Of a stretch of DNA of 64,000 bases, positions 11,690 through 23,389 are shown in pieces. Within the stretch, counting starts at the first letter, position 1, and each line of letters starts with the position of its first letter. Source of the DNA: Corythucha ciliata (Eukaryota; Arthropoda; Insecta; Hemiptera; Tingidae); NCBI GenBank assembly GCA_038030265.1, contig CM075938.1, forward strand, positions 21,181,009 to 21,245,008, in the 5' to 3' direction. The notes beneath the pieces were generated by a model. The model saw only the letters and a program-made list of their open reading frames with translations, was not told where the DNA came from and made no database searches. A program made the position numbers and the translations under genes.

Positions 11690-13720
11690 CAACACCGTCC
11701 GGGGGCAGAGGCCGCGCGGGGTCTCCTCGGTGGGCCGAGAAAAGCGCTAAGGCGCGATTTATTAGGACTATTTGGCCAGGCTCTGAGGGCCTGGTCGTGA
11801 GTGACTGTGTGCGGTCAGAAAATTGGGGAAAGTGCTACTGAGCGATTAGGGATATTGATAGCTGGAAACTAGCGCCTAAAACTGGGTAATAGTGATCAGA
11901 AGGCGATTTACCCTGCCTGATTTATGACTCATACCATCATAGGAGTAATCATAGCGTGATTTGTCCCTCTCCGTGGTGCCCGAGAAAGTACTAAGACGCG
12001 ATTTGGAACGTCTTCTATGAGCGCTTTCTCAGTGAAAATTGAGAGGAAGTGCTTAAGCGCGATTTCTGGAGCATAGTTTGTGACTATTGAGGAAAAATGC
12101 CAAAGCGTGATTTGGGCTATATCTGTGGTGGCTAATTCGCAGATTTCGGCTCTCTCTGGGAACCTATAATGTGCTTATATTGTTAGAGCAATTTCTGGGG
12201 GTCCTTTCGCTGGAACTTGAAAAAAAGGAACTATAAACTGTGATTTTGTCTGTTTTTCGGGCCTCCAATCGACAACAAGTGACCAACATTTGATTTAGGA
12301 CTTGATCAAGAGTGAAATGGTGCCAAAGCGTAATTTTGCGATTTCCAGAGGCTCACTCGCGGCTAGAATTGGGAATATACGCGCCGAAGCGTGATTTATG
12401 CCCTCTCTCTCAGAGCCGAAAAAGAACTAGAACGTGATTTGTGCTGCATAGGGATGCCTAAAAAGTGGTTGGAAGTGATCTCAGCTGTCTTCGATGACCC
12501 ATTGGCGATTGGAATTGAGAAAAAGTGGCAAAACGCGATTTGTGAGTGTAAAAATCGAGGCTAAAATTCAGAAAAAGCACGACTTGGGCATCCTCTGAGG
12601 GCCCATTTCGCGGCTAAAATGGAGGAAAACCATAAAAAAGTCTATTTTAGTGATGAGAATCTTGGATTATCGATTCAGGGAATCCAGTAAACGAAATGGA
12701 TTTTCGATAAGATTCCTGTGTTTTTGGCCACTTTGAACGTGACGGCGACCGCGCTCTTGACAGCCCTGAAGTCAACGGAAGACACGACATGGTCGATCTC
12801 GTTGGCCCGTTTTGGAGTGAACAAAACCTGCAGCTGAAATCAATGTGTCATTAAACGTTCATTTTTTTTCGATGGACGTCTGACAGAGAAGTGCACTGCC
12901 TTTAGAGAATTAGAGCTCCCCCCCCCCCATCTGCACCCTTAGACAAGCCCCGGGGCCTTGCTCGTAACCATCCTCCTCATTACTCCAAAACGTACTGTGG
13001 GAACCTTCGCTCCGGCTGCTTTATTGCCCTTCCCATAAGCGTCGTATGAATCTGTCCTTCCGCTTCCACCTGATGCAGTGCGTGAGCTACAAGGCCCGCT
13101 AAAATGCTTTCTCGTTATTTTAGCCGTGAATTAATTTGCCCTCAGAAGCCGTGAATTAGCGTTTTTGCTCAATGTTAGCCTCGAAGTTGCTCCAATTCAC
13201 GATTTAGTGCTTAATGTTCATTCTCTCCGTTTTGGGTCTGCAAAGCACGAATCAGGGCAATGAGTCAAGTATAATATTGTCCGCCCAAGATGCGCTGAAA
13301 TAGTCGTGACGCTCTGAATTCATCCAATTTCAGGCAATGAAATCGCTAAATTTCACCATAAAACTGTAAACTTACTTTCAGAAACCGCAATTTGGTCAAT
13401 TTTAGCCGCAAAAATGCCTCCTGATTGCCCAAAGCGTGTTACACTTATGTTCAATTTCAGCAGCGAATACAATCGGTCCGACGCACGCAGATTGCGCTGA
13501 GCCGCTTTTTGAAGTCCGGAACATCCATCGCGAAACCGACGACAAGATGAAAGCCTTATTTTCGGCCCCTTCGTGGCTAAAATTATTGTGGATGACGTAC
13601 GTTCGTCATTGAACAATTTCACTTGTTAAATTCAGAAAAAAGGGTGTTTTGGGCCGTTCAGGGATTCGAAACAGCTTTAAAAAATTGGGAGAAAGTGATA
13701 CTAGGAAATCAGGACTGTGA
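11690..13720. repeat. Family A minisatellite, two arrays in opposite orientation
   Basis: From ~11690 to ~12660 the units read in + orientation (gaaaaagtgctaaagcgtgattt, cggctaaaatt). From ~13080 to ~13620 they read as the reverse complement (ttttagccgtgaatta, ctcaatgttagcctcgaagtt). About 13620-13720 reads + again. The 12660-13080 gap holds non-unit sequence with a C-run at ~12919-12928. An array that flips orientation is potentially able to fold on itself when transcribed as part of the intron. Confidence 0.6.
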
Positions 13721-14013
13721 CCAATTTGAATTGGATCAATTTAGGTTAGACTGTATAACTAACATATTAGGACCAGTTAAGCGCTGAACTGGGATTCTGG
13801 GGTCAAAAAGCGGTTCTTTGTCCTCTGAAACTGGCAATGTTGGCTTCTCCCATATGAAACCAGGGGTTCCTGGGTGATAACATCGTAATTTAAACTTGAA
13901 GGGTTTCAGTGGGTTGTATCTTTCTGCTGTGGGGCTTCTAAAATACGTCGTCTGATTCACTGAACTACGCAAGGAAAACCTCTGAAACATTAATGATTTC
14001 TCTGTTTCTACAG

Positions 14014-14539
14014 AGAGACGATGGAATCGATGCTCAACGAGCAGCAACTCTTTCGAAGCACTCTTCTAGACAGCAGTAATTTGACGCTCGAAGAGCGAAC
14101 CCTTTTAGCCGCTCGATCGCAGTTGTTCCTTCGAGCGGCAGCCGCAGCCGCCGCCAGTGGCAACCCATATGCTGCCGCCGCAGCTGGTTTCAACCCGGCC
14201 GCCGCAGTGTGTTCGATGTACGCCGCCGGCGGTAGCGCCGGTCCACCACCGTCAATGTGGGCTGCCGCGGCGGCCGCAGCAGCAGCCTCTTCCCCCTGGG
14301 CTTTCAGTCAATTGGCGGCGGCGGCGTCCGCAGCTTCGTCTCCTGGAGGCGGTGGTGGAGGTGGTTCCTCCGGTATTCCTCGACCATATCCAACACACGC
14401 TGTGTACCCGGGAATGGCACCGCCGCCGCCCTCTTCTCCACAGATGAGGTTCACGCCGTATCAAGTTCCGTTGGTTAAGTCAAGGGAATCGTCTCCTGAG
14501 AGTGTTCGTGAGGCTGATAATTCGAGTCCCCAGCTGTAG
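14014..14539 (+). CDS. mid/H15: T-box transcription factor, terminal coding exon (Ala/Gly-rich C-terminus)
   Basis: The exon starts by completing the split Arg, then encodes 174 residues to TAG at 14537-14539. It begins ETMESMLNEQQLFRSTLL, then a helical stretch LTLEERTLLAARSQLFLRA. Low-complexity sequence follows: alanine runs of 7, 5 and 9, a Gly run of 7 and Pro/Ser-rich linkers. The last 30 residues open with RFTPYQVP and finish NSSPQL. RF-S/T-PYQVP near the C-terminus is, to my recollection, shared with insect midline/H15, and is the best evidence for that orthology. Alanine-rich tails of this kind are common in arthropod transcription factors with repressor activity, but no Groucho-binding motif is visible in the window. 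The acceptor is TTTCTACAG|A at 14013. An ATG at 14021 is internal. The exon is far richer in G+C than its surroundings. With the three upstream exons, 346 residues are visible. Confidence 0.9.
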
Positions 14540-15185
14540 AATGTCTCGTTAAATTGTGAAGCTGTACCTGAATACACACAAAAAACGATTTTTGAACCGG
14601 CTGCCTTATAAAAGACTTTGAAAAAAAGAAGGTGATTTCGCATGATCTTGTCACCTTTTCATCGTGTTCCTCCAAGACCAACTAGTCGACTGGTTCTTTA
14701 AAGCAAATTATTATTATTACTATTATTATTATTTTATTTTAAAACATGCTCCCCCTTCCTCCTCTCCTCCTCATCCATTACCCAACAAAAAACACGATCG
14801 TGTTTATGTGTTCATTGTAAGATAACATCAAGATATAACTGCACGGTTTATTGCTTCATGGTACGTAGACGGTGCTAAAAAAAAAATCGAAAAAAATGTA
14901 CGCCTTCTTTATTGTAAATAGCATTATTCAGAGAGTGTTGCAATTTTATCGTATTCTAAGCGATTAGGGCGAAGATTAGAGGGTTTTTTTTCGTACTGTT
15001 AGTCACGATAATACAACAAAAAATTGCAATCTGAAAGGCCTGGATGACCCGGCCGGGCGAAGTCGCCAAATTTCCTTCGTTCAACAAAATTATATGGCTA
15101 ACTTATGTGTTAACAATTGCACTGTGATCTAATTATATTGATAATTAACGACGAATGTATAAATAAATGTTATTTAACAATATTC
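14540..15185 (+). other. Probable 3' UTR of the T-box gene
   Basis: This AT-rich sequence follows the stop codon, with an ATT microsatellite (~14707-14735) and no splice sites needed to reach the poly(A) signal at 15162. The extent is inferred from that signal only. Confidence 0.55.
15162..15167 (+). terminator. Candidate polyadenylation signal AATAAA
   Basis: AATAAA within gtataaataaatgtta, 623 bp after the stop codon, followed by T-rich and TG-containing sequence (attattgccccttcgttc). It is the first canonical AATAAA downstream of the stop that I found on the + strand. Cleavage would be expected at about 15180-15195. Confidence 0.5.
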
Positions 15186-15199
15186 GCACATTATTGCCC

Positions 15200-15442
15200 C
15201 TTCGTTCCGAGTGCTCCAATAGCGTGTGCCAAGTAATTCAACGAATTAAATCGGCGACCTTTTTTAACCATGACTGAAAAGTAATTCGTATTGTTTCTGT
15301 GATGAAGGTAGGAGAGGGTAAAGTAAAGTTACTCGTCCTATCAATAAGTGATGGAATCGATCCATTTTGTAATCTTGTCGTGAAACCGTAATTGATAGGG
15401 CGAAAACAAAATGATAGGGTGCATGGTCTGAAACTTTCTTCT

Positions 15443-15490
<48 letters not shown>

Positions 15491-16480
15491 CAATAGAGTT
15501 CCTGTTCAAATAAGCTGGCGTATAATTTGATGGAGATATTAAACCCGCCCACCTACCCCTTGCTTCTTTTGCTTAAAAGTGCCGTCGCCGTCGCATATTG
15601 AAAGAGACGGACGTGTGGCGGTGGTTGTTGGTGAGGGTTTCGGGGGGGGGGGGAGGATGTGTCGTATTAGAACGTATGGTTTGATGGTGAGGGGGAGTGT
15701 CGCTTTAGTTGGCTGTAAGGGGTGAGTCAAGTTTGAAACGCGCCACCGTTTATCTTTGTTCGCCCCCTGCCGCCCCCACCTCTTTCAAGCTTCACCCTCT
15801 CACATAGCCACAATCTCATTTTTTATAAATGCAATAACAACTGATATCCTTAGACTTTTTCCTACAAGTATCAAAGTATCATCTCTCTCACTACCCCCCG
15901 CTCCCAAGCTCTACAAGTCCTACCATCCCAAAACCCCGCTGGTTTAGTCATCATTATCGATCCCGACCAACACTTCTAACGCACTCAAATAAGATTGTTT
16001 CTAAGCGAAAAATTAATAAATTTCCAAGTTTTCCACTTTCCACGAGCAATATTTTCCCGAAAATGCCCTGCTGCAGTAGTCCGCACCCCCCACCAGTAGG
16101 TAGTGTACACCGCGGGTGTGGCGACTTGGCGAGGGGGATGGACCCCCTGATCAGAGGGGCCCCGGAAAGGCTAAATGATGGAAAAAATCGACTCCACAGT
16201 ACCGAGGTCCACGTGCCCTAATATCGAGAAAGCGCGCAAATGTGTTCTTGAGTCATCTCCACGGCTAAAATTGATGTTTTTGATGATGTGATGTTTTTTT
16301 TTGTACATGAGTAAAATTGAGAATTCAGGGATACAAGTGAGAAGAATCGCTGATTCGTGGCCAACATTTAATATAAAACATTGTGGGTAGTGAGATGGGC
16401 ACACAGCAGCTGCTGCAGATCGTCATTACGAATTTGCGACACGCAAACGCTGATCAGGATTTGCGCATGAGAGATGTTTG
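15200..16480. other. Intergenic, low-complexity sequence
   Basis: Contains an uninterrupted 46-nt poly-T run (15445-15490), a G-run at ~15642-15652 and CT/C-rich stretches. The lysine-rich open frame on the minus strand is simply the poly-T tract translated. No gene or element boundary was recognised. Confidence 0.6.
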
Positions 16481-16489
16481 GGAAATCGT

Positions 16490-17710
16490 GTGCTTCGCTC
16501 CGCACTAAAAATGGCTTGACAGCCTATCACTGCCTGAGAGTTGCTAAACTAGCTATTCCCTCCATAAGAACGGCTAAAGTAACCGTAATCGCGCTCTAAA
16601 ATGGTGAAAATGGCTAAAACGATCATTTGAGCCACAAAAATGGCCAAACTAGCAATTACTGCTCTAAAAATAGCCAAAAGTACTTCACGCGCCCTAGAAA
16701 TAGCTAAAGTGTCGATTCATGCAGCCCTGAAAATGCTGGAAAAGATCATGATTCCCTCGCTCTAAAAATGGCTATAAATCTACCATTCGCAAGCTAAAAA
16801 TATAGCCAAACAGGCGATTCTCGTTCTACAAATGGTCAAACTGACACTACGAGCCATAAAAATGGCTTAACTGACTATTTGCGTCCTGAAAATGCGTAAA
16901 GAGTTTATTCCTGCCCCAAAAACTGCCAAACCAAATAATGTGCGCACCAAGATTGGCCAAAACTGACCATTAGTGCTTTGGCTTGACGAGACTAAATGCG
17001 CCCTAAAAATGGCCAAACGGGCTATCCACGGCAAAATTGACTCTATGCGCTTTAAAAATAGCTCAACAGCTGATTCGTGCCTTGAAAATGCCTAAACAAG
17101 ACGATTCCGGCTCTAAAAACGGCTAAGCTGACCATATCAAGACCCTAAAATGGCAAAACTGACTGTTTGAGTCAATAAAATGGTAATTACTAAACGATAG
17201 GCGCATTGAAAATGGCCAAACTGCGTTCGTCCTAAAACGACGGATTTGTGCCCTGGAAATATCACAGTGACTATCCAAGGCCTAAAATTACCAAACTGAC
17301 AGTTTGCTCCGTAAAAGTGGCCAAACTGCGGCTACTCACACCCTAAAATTGCAGGTAAAACTGACTGTGTGACCTATAAATGTTTAAACTGACGATTCGC
17401 TCTATGAAGATCCCTAGACAGATGATTCCTGTCCTTGCATAAATAATAATCGACCGTGGGTCACAAATAGCCAAACTGAGCCTTGACGCCTTGAAAATGT
17501 CTAAATTGACGATTCGTGCTCTAAAAATAGCAAAAACTGGCTATTTACGCTCTAAATGTGGCACACTCGTACTAGTAATTAACGGTCTAAAATTGGCCAA
17601 ACTGATCATTCGCGTCGTACATACAGAAGCTGCGAAAAATGTTTGCTCCTTTACCTATCTCTATCTACACCAAAAAAATGGCCAACCATGGCCATTCGCG
17701 CATTCATACG
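16490..17710 (+). repeat. Degenerate tandem repeat, family B (~35-40 bp unit)
   Basis: About thirty diverged units of the form 'gccctaaaaatggccaaactgacgattcgt'. The words 'taaaaatggc', 'ccaaactga' and 'gattcg' recur every 35-45 bp. The unit shares the pattern ctaaaa-(w)tg...aaa...gattcg with family A and may be a shorter relative. A short island of the same family lies at ~45290-45450. No coding content is apparent. Confidence 0.75.
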
Positions 17711-18340
17711 GTGAATAGACCTCTGTCGTTTACGCTCCGAGTATGGGCCGTCCTCGAACCTCCCCCCCCCCCATTTGTGTTGGTTACATTTACCACAAGG
17801 AGCCAAACGGATGCTGGAGTAAGGCAAGTATACAACCGAGTTAATGTACGAATATCGTCCACCTCCGCTGAAAACATACTATGGTCGCCCTCTTCTACCT
17901 GCCGTTGAGTGCTGGTGTAGAATGTTTTCAGAAAATACTTCTTGCTTTTTCCCGTCAAGTTCATTCTTTCTATCCCGATCAGCACTATTTCAGCGTTTTT
18001 TCTCACTTTTACTTCCATTTTCCGGTATTTTTCAAGAAAAACATACCGAAATTCGCAGCATAACATAACCATAATAATAAATAAATTGTGTGGAGGACCC
18101 CACGGCACTTCTATGTTCCCGTTTTCCGCGTGGGATATACATATAAATTAACAACAAAGTTTTGACGCAGTCACGCCTAATCGTTTTCCTCCCACGGTGC
18201 TACTGGCCAAATTGTACTAAAAACGACGATTTCGACTACAGAAAAAGTTGCATTTTTCCGGCATCACTGCGATCATTTCGCACAAAAATTGCATGAGGAA
18301 TAAAAAAAAAAATTCTACAATGTTAATCTGGCCTTTCGGA
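17711..18340. other. Unassigned sequence before retroelement remnant
   Basis: A C-run lies at 17761-17772, followed by AT-rich DNA. Overlapping short frames on both strands show no domain. Nothing specific is seen. Confidence 0.5.
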
Positions 18341-18412
18341 ACAATCTGAATAAGAACAACAGCGTTTTCAAGAAGCAGAAGGCACTGTTGGAAAGGGACC
18401 AAGCGTTCAACG

Positions 18413-18770
18413 TCGTATACTGAGTTCCGTGCCAACGTGGAAAGGCGTATAATAGGCCAGACGATGAATCTTCTCCGGGACAGGGTCCGTAGACACAAGT
18501 CGGATGCTCGACGGAGTCCGAGCCCTCAACAGCCGGGACGGCCGAACGATACAGCGTTAGCAGTGCATTTACGGCAAGAAGGACATCAAGGCGCGTGGGA
18601 TGACGTGAAAATCATTGACAGAGAGGCGTCTCTACCTAAACGGCTTTTCAAGGAGTTGGCACACATCCATCAAGAAGGGGACAATGCCCTGAACTTCCGC
18701 TCGGACATCGAGAATTTGGCTCCCTTTTATGGACCGCTTTTTCGCTTAGTGGCGGGACGTCGTGAGGTGA
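18413..18770 (+). pseudogene. Penelope-like retroelement remnant, GIY-YIG endonuclease domain
   Basis: The frame opening at 18437 reads RRIIGQTMNLLRDRVRRH, then ALAVHLRQEGH, WDDVKIIDRE, RLFKELAHI and ends near FYGPLFRLV. This order (YIGQT, Arg-rich helix ending in H, A-HxxxxGH, W..xKIxDRE, R-xFKE-xHI) is that of the GIY-YIG endonuclease at the C-terminus of Penelope-like elements, where the Glu of FKE is the catalytic acidic residue (family knowledge). In another frame just upstream (18415-18450), VY-stop-VPC-x-x-G-K-x-Y matches the usual segment preceding YIGQT. So a frameshift around 18447-18453 and a stop at 18421 break the gene. The reverse transcriptase is not visible upstream. In intact elements the endonuclease cuts target DNA for insertion; this copy is dead. 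Confidence 0.75.
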
Positions 18771-19670
18771 GCTGCACGGCCGCTGGGGGTGCTGTGGGGG
18801 TGGGTTGAGGGAGGTTTTTTGTGGGCAGGTGTTTTCCTTGCTCTTTTGGCTTATTATTTCTCAATAATAAGTCTTTTTAATCGTATCGCAAGAAAAATTT
18901 TTTGACCCCCCCCCCTCAAAATTTTTAGTTTTACGTTTCAAAGTGCGTAGAATCCAAATCTGCAAAAAAAAAAATGTCCGTCCGCCGTCCGGGCCATATC
19001 TTGCCCTAGGATTGCTCGAAAAAACTCGTTCTTTCGCACATAGACTCCATTTGGGGTCTAGTTGGTCCTAACATCTGATCAGTTTGATCAAATAACTCCC
19101 TGGGGTTTTATGGGCCAAAAGCGGGTCCAAAATGGGGATTTTCAAAGGATTTGGGATCATAGGGGTGTGGGGTGTCGATTTTCATGTAATTTCAAGCCGG
19201 ATTTGACTACATCGATGAATAATAAACCTATAAACAGTCGAAATAATAAGGCATTGTTCGATAATTCGCAGTGTTTTTTCTTTGTTAACCTAATTTGTCA
19301 AGGGTGGAGGGGGGTTTTAATTGCTTCATTTAATTTCGTTAATTGTGGGTTTTTAAAATGGTTTTAATTATTTAACAAGCTCTCATTTATACATCAGGTG
19401 TGATAAGAATGTGAGCCTTTTGTTTTTAACGGCCTGGAACTTTTTTAACATTTCGGACTTTGGGTAAGACTTGTCTTGGACCATGTGGTTGTTTTCTCAT
19501 ATTTGGTTTTGTTATTTAAATTAGTAATTATGTGTAATTTTTGCAATGTTTAGAGCCCTGAGGATGCTAGGAGCATAGTGAAACGTAGGCGAAAATAAAT
19601 AATTGAAGACTTCGACGGGTGTTTTTGGCTTTTTCTTCATAACTATAAAAAAAAAAAAAAATCTGCAACT
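18771..19670 (+). repeat. Probable 3' non-coding part of the Penelope-like remnant
   Basis: This follows the endonuclease remnant directly. Bases ~18960-19190 match, in inverted orientation, a segment at ~51590-51790 (shared words include gcaatcctagggcaagat, gaaagaacg, gactccatttggg). Near the end, 19558-19584 reads CTGAGGA, a small TGCT/AGCA stem and GAAAC, a hammerhead-like layout of the kind reported for Penelope-like elements. The stretch finishes with a 14-nt A run at ~19648-19661. The boundaries are estimated. Confidence 0.5.
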
Positions 19671-19979
19671 ACTTGTTTGGAAGTTATGACATTTCGGCAA
19701 AGGGAGAAAAAGTGTGATGAATGATTCTATCTTTTAAAAAACAAAAACATTGTGCTTCTCAAACCAAGAAATGGTCAGGATAGGTTTTTGTTTCCATCTA
19801 ATTTATCAGTGTGCGGGGGGGGGGCAGACCGAGGGTATTCCGAAAACCACGTATTCCATTCTGAGGCATGTCTCATGAATATGAAGTGATCTTAGACTCA
19901 ATTTTTTCGCGAACACCATACATCCCTTTCCCCACGGGAACATGGAAGTAAAAAGGCATAAATAGCAAGTTAAGGAGGT
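19671..19979. other. Unassigned sequence
   Basis: A short AT-rich stretch with a G-run near 19816. No feature was recognised. Confidence 0.4.
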
Positions 19980-20640
19980 AGGCCCCCCAGAAACCGCAGA
20001 TTTGGGGTTTTTGGCCATTTTAGCTGCAACTTTGAGACCAGCGGTTTTTATTAAACTAATCACAAAAAAAAGAGAAATTAGCAAAATTTCCACTGTTTTT
20101 TGCTTTGCGTCTCAATTTAGCCACAAAATTACCCCCATAAGAACACACAGCCCGTTAACTGTCTCAATTTTAGCCGCAACCCACGAGTAGGCCTTCAGAC
20201 CAGACTGATGCCCTTGTTTCCAATTTTAACCGCGAAGTCGCCCCGAATCGTGATTTAGCGTTTCCACTCATTTATAGTCATGACGGTGTCCCTAGAAACT
20301 ACGAATTACCCGTGGTGTTCTACCTGCATGGGCGTTTTCGATGAAAATCGCGCACCCGCTACAAAAGATATAAGATTGTGCGAGTCCGGCCACACTTTTG
20401 TAGGACACTGAGTTAATGTTATTCGCAAATTGGCCTCCAGAGACTGCCTAAATCACGTTAAAACAAATGAGCGAATTAGCAAATGTTATCAATTCTAGTC
20501 ATGAATTGCATCTATAGTCGCCACCCGTTAGCTCTTTTTATGGGTTAATTTAGCCGCGCAATGGGGAACTTGCACATTTTTCAAGCACTGGTGTTTATTG
20601 AAGAGAGCTCTTCCATCAAGACAATTGCTAACATTAAAAA
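19980..20640 (-). repeat. Family A minisatellite, - orientation
   Basis: Reverse-complement units: 'ccattttagctgcaactttgagacc', 'tcaattttagccgcaac', 'tttaaccgcgaagtcgcc', 'gtgatttagcgtttcc'. The units are diverged, with a spacing of roughly 50 bp. Confidence 0.65.
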
Positions 20641-20659
20641 TGGAAATCAATCAAGGCTT

Positions 20660-21250
20660 TTTTAACGCGAATGTTACCCGAAATTTGGTTTGTAAAGGAG
20701 CCAAACTCACGAAATTTGGTTCTTGATGAAGATAACCTCACAAAATTGATTTTTAAAGAGTCAGGCTCGCGAATTTGTTATTATGAGAGGCTGAAACCCA
20801 TGAAATCCGTACGAATTGTACAAGACCAAACCGGTGAACATTATACTAAGCGAATAATGTTTCTGTTGAAGTTAACTCCACAAAATATATATTTTAGGTG
20901 TGAAGTACTCCAAATTCCAAGGCTGTGACCCATGGCTGTGGACCAAGGCTTTAGTGCGAGACTGCGGTGCAAGGCTGTGATCTGAGGCTGTGGTCCAAGG
21001 CTGTGGTCATTGTAGCCAAGGGTCAAGGGCTACTAAGTTATACTTAATTCAAACGTTCAAAATTTGATTTGTAAAGGAGTTAAATCCGGGAAATTTGGCT
21101 TTAGAAATCGATTCAGTCTCCCAGATTTGTTTTTTTGAATGGATGAAACTCACGAATTTGGATTTTGTAGCAGTCAACCCCACGAAATGGTTTTTTAAAG
21201 GAACGAACCCCTCAAAATTACTTAGGAGTCCAAGAAATTTATAGGCTGTG
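20660..21250 (+). repeat. Families D and C tandem repeats
   Basis: Bases 20660-20930 and 21050-21240 carry units like 'aaaggagccaaactcacgaaatttggttt' (family D, ~40 bp). Between them, 20930-21010 repeats 'aggctgtggtccaaggctgtggtc' (family C). Both recur in reverse complement at 53160-54745, in the same juxtaposition, so the two blocks look like inverted copies of one composite region. The open frame here is repeat-derived. Confidence 0.65.
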
Positions 21251-23389
21251 GTCCAAGGGTATCGTTCAGGGATGTGCTTGTAGACTGTTGGGGTCGCTGA
21301 GTTTAGAGTTTGGAATATGGGACTGCTTCAGAGGGCGAAATCGCTGACTTTCTTGCTCTTCGACATTGAACTGTTCATTAGCTTCTCTTTGCGGAACTTA
21401 CCCCTGCCAATTTCATTTTGCTGAAAAAAACTGTCCATTTTTGGGTTTAAGCCAACTGTAGTCAGTGGAAAATGTTGACAGAAGCTTTTGACCTGAAGCT
21501 GGCGATAGCCACATGTTTTTTTTTTGTGCATTTCACCTTCAAAAATGCACTATTGGTCTCATCACGATGGTGGCAGACTGGCTTATGTTAGGTTTTTTGA
21601 ATGTTTTAGAACCTCTAGAACACGAATTTAGCGGTCGTTTAGTTTTTTTTTCTCTCTGGTCGTGAGAAAACAGAATAATAACAGGCAAGAGGACAAAAAC
21701 CACAAGTGCGGAAGATATCTCACAAAAAGCGAATTCCCAAGAGACCCAAAAGTGACGACTCAATAGAAAATGGGTCCCCTGTGAAACCGAAAAGCGATAT
21801 ATACGAGGCGGACGGTGTTTAATTCGATTTATTCACTTGAAATGATTGTGGAAACAGGAGCGTAAAGGGGATTGATGGGTTGGGGGATGGGGTGTTGTAG
21901 GGTTTTTGTGGGAAGAATTTAACGGAAAAAAAAGCGGGAAAGGCTACAATTATTACGCGAGAGGGGCGCGCGTGTGGCGATGGGTGACCAGGGAATTACG
22001 GGAACCGCTAAAATCTGTTAATCAAACTAACTCAGTGAAATAGGGCGGGAGTGGGGTGAGTGAGTAAGAGAGAGCGAGAGAGAGAATATAATGGATTTTC
22101 GTGTCTAATTCACCCCACCCCCACCATCAATCTGCAGCATTCGCCACCCCTCTGTATACAACAATGGTGTACTAGAGACATTCGAGTGGAGGACGAATGA
22201 GGTGTGCGGTCCCGCAGTCCAACGGCGTATAATTTAGGAGGAACGGCCTCAGTTGTTACTCAACCTTTATTGCGCCGCCACCGCACACATTCGTGGTTAT
22301 AGGAGCGGGGAAAGGGGGAAGTACTGGACACCTCCTCTTACGGCCATCATTCGTTATGGCTCTAAAAAAAAACAAAAAAAAAAACGCGTCGGTCAGTTTA
22401 GAATATTATTCAAGCGATTAAAAACTTTAAAGACGCTGCAACTTGGCTTAAATAAATATTAGCCGATTTATTTGAGTAATGTGAAGGAACGGGATAAAAC
22501 CGAGGGGATCCCTCCAAAAGGGGGGTTCGCTAAGTTTTTCAAATTATCGTCTGAGGCTTCCATCTTGAGACGTTCCTTCTTTAGAAAACCGACTTCTCGA
22601 ATACATACTCGTTTAATTACAGTCGATAAACTTTTTTTTCTTTTCAGAAAACACGAACCAGATGGGGGGGGGGGTTTGGACCTCCCGCCGTACACGGATC
22701 AGGAGGGAAGGGGGCATTTATCAACCCTATTATGCTAAATAATCTACCCGAGTTTAGAGAGACGGTTACTGCTTGAAACTTGCCATCAATCCACCTAATG
22801 ATACATATTACTCAAAGAAAGAGAGAGAGGTTACCTATATGATAGTAGTTAGCAGTCGCGACATTAATCCCCCGCAGACTCCTCCCAAGCTGCTAATAGG
22901 TAAGAAGGGCGGGGGTGGGTAAAGAAGGCATCCGCATCGTCTTGGGGGCTCAGAACATGACCAGATTAGGATCTTTCAGACAAATTACATTTTTGTGAAC
23001 CTACTGGGCTTAGCATGAAATTCCTGAGTTTTTTTTCCATAATTTCTTCTTTATTTGTTTTTAACATTTCGAACAGTTTGTTTAAGTCACAAATGAAAGA
23101 CCCAACTAAGTGGTTGTAATAAATAATCAGCGAGAGTTCTTCTGACGCTCTTTTTTCCATTCCCATGTTGCTGGGGAAAAGTGGGAGTTTTAAACCTCCA
23201 TTTTTTCGCAGCCATATTTCCAGCCCATTAACACACAGAATCAGCCGTTTTCATATATAAGGACTTAGCGTCGCCAGCGTTCCAGGAAGCAGGAGACTAT
23301 AGACGGTCGGGCACCAGGAGTCGACCCACAAGGGACCGACATTTTGGTAAATGAGCACGGTCCCATAGGAACCCAATGAAACAGTGTTC
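21251..23389. other. Unassigned intergenic sequence
   Basis: Contains a GA-rich microsatellite (~22060-22086), A-runs near 22366-22384, G-runs near 22664-22674 and 22910, and no recognised gene. The region around 21950-22200 is comparatively GC-rich. No mobile element ends were found. Confidence 0.45.

Larger units (their letters stand above)
10858..14013 (+). other. T-box gene last intron (3156 bp)
   Basis: The intron runs from GTAACA at 10858 to TTTCTACAG at 14005-14013. It contains a pair of diverged direct repeats at ~11265-11330 (agaactgcctgtggttagacc / agaacagcccgtggttggacc), a perfect hairpin at 11612-11646 and two oppositely oriented minisatellite arrays. The open frame at 11360-11599 has no recognised domain and no splice-consistent frame with the T-box gene. 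Confidence 0.7.

Noticed and set aside
14021..14026. ATG at the beginning of the last exon as a separate gene start
   Set aside because: The frame joins in phase with the T-box exon through the split Arg codon and a good splice acceptor, so this Met is internal.
15264..15509. Lysine-rich minus-strand frame
   Set aside because: Translation of the 46-nt poly-T tract.
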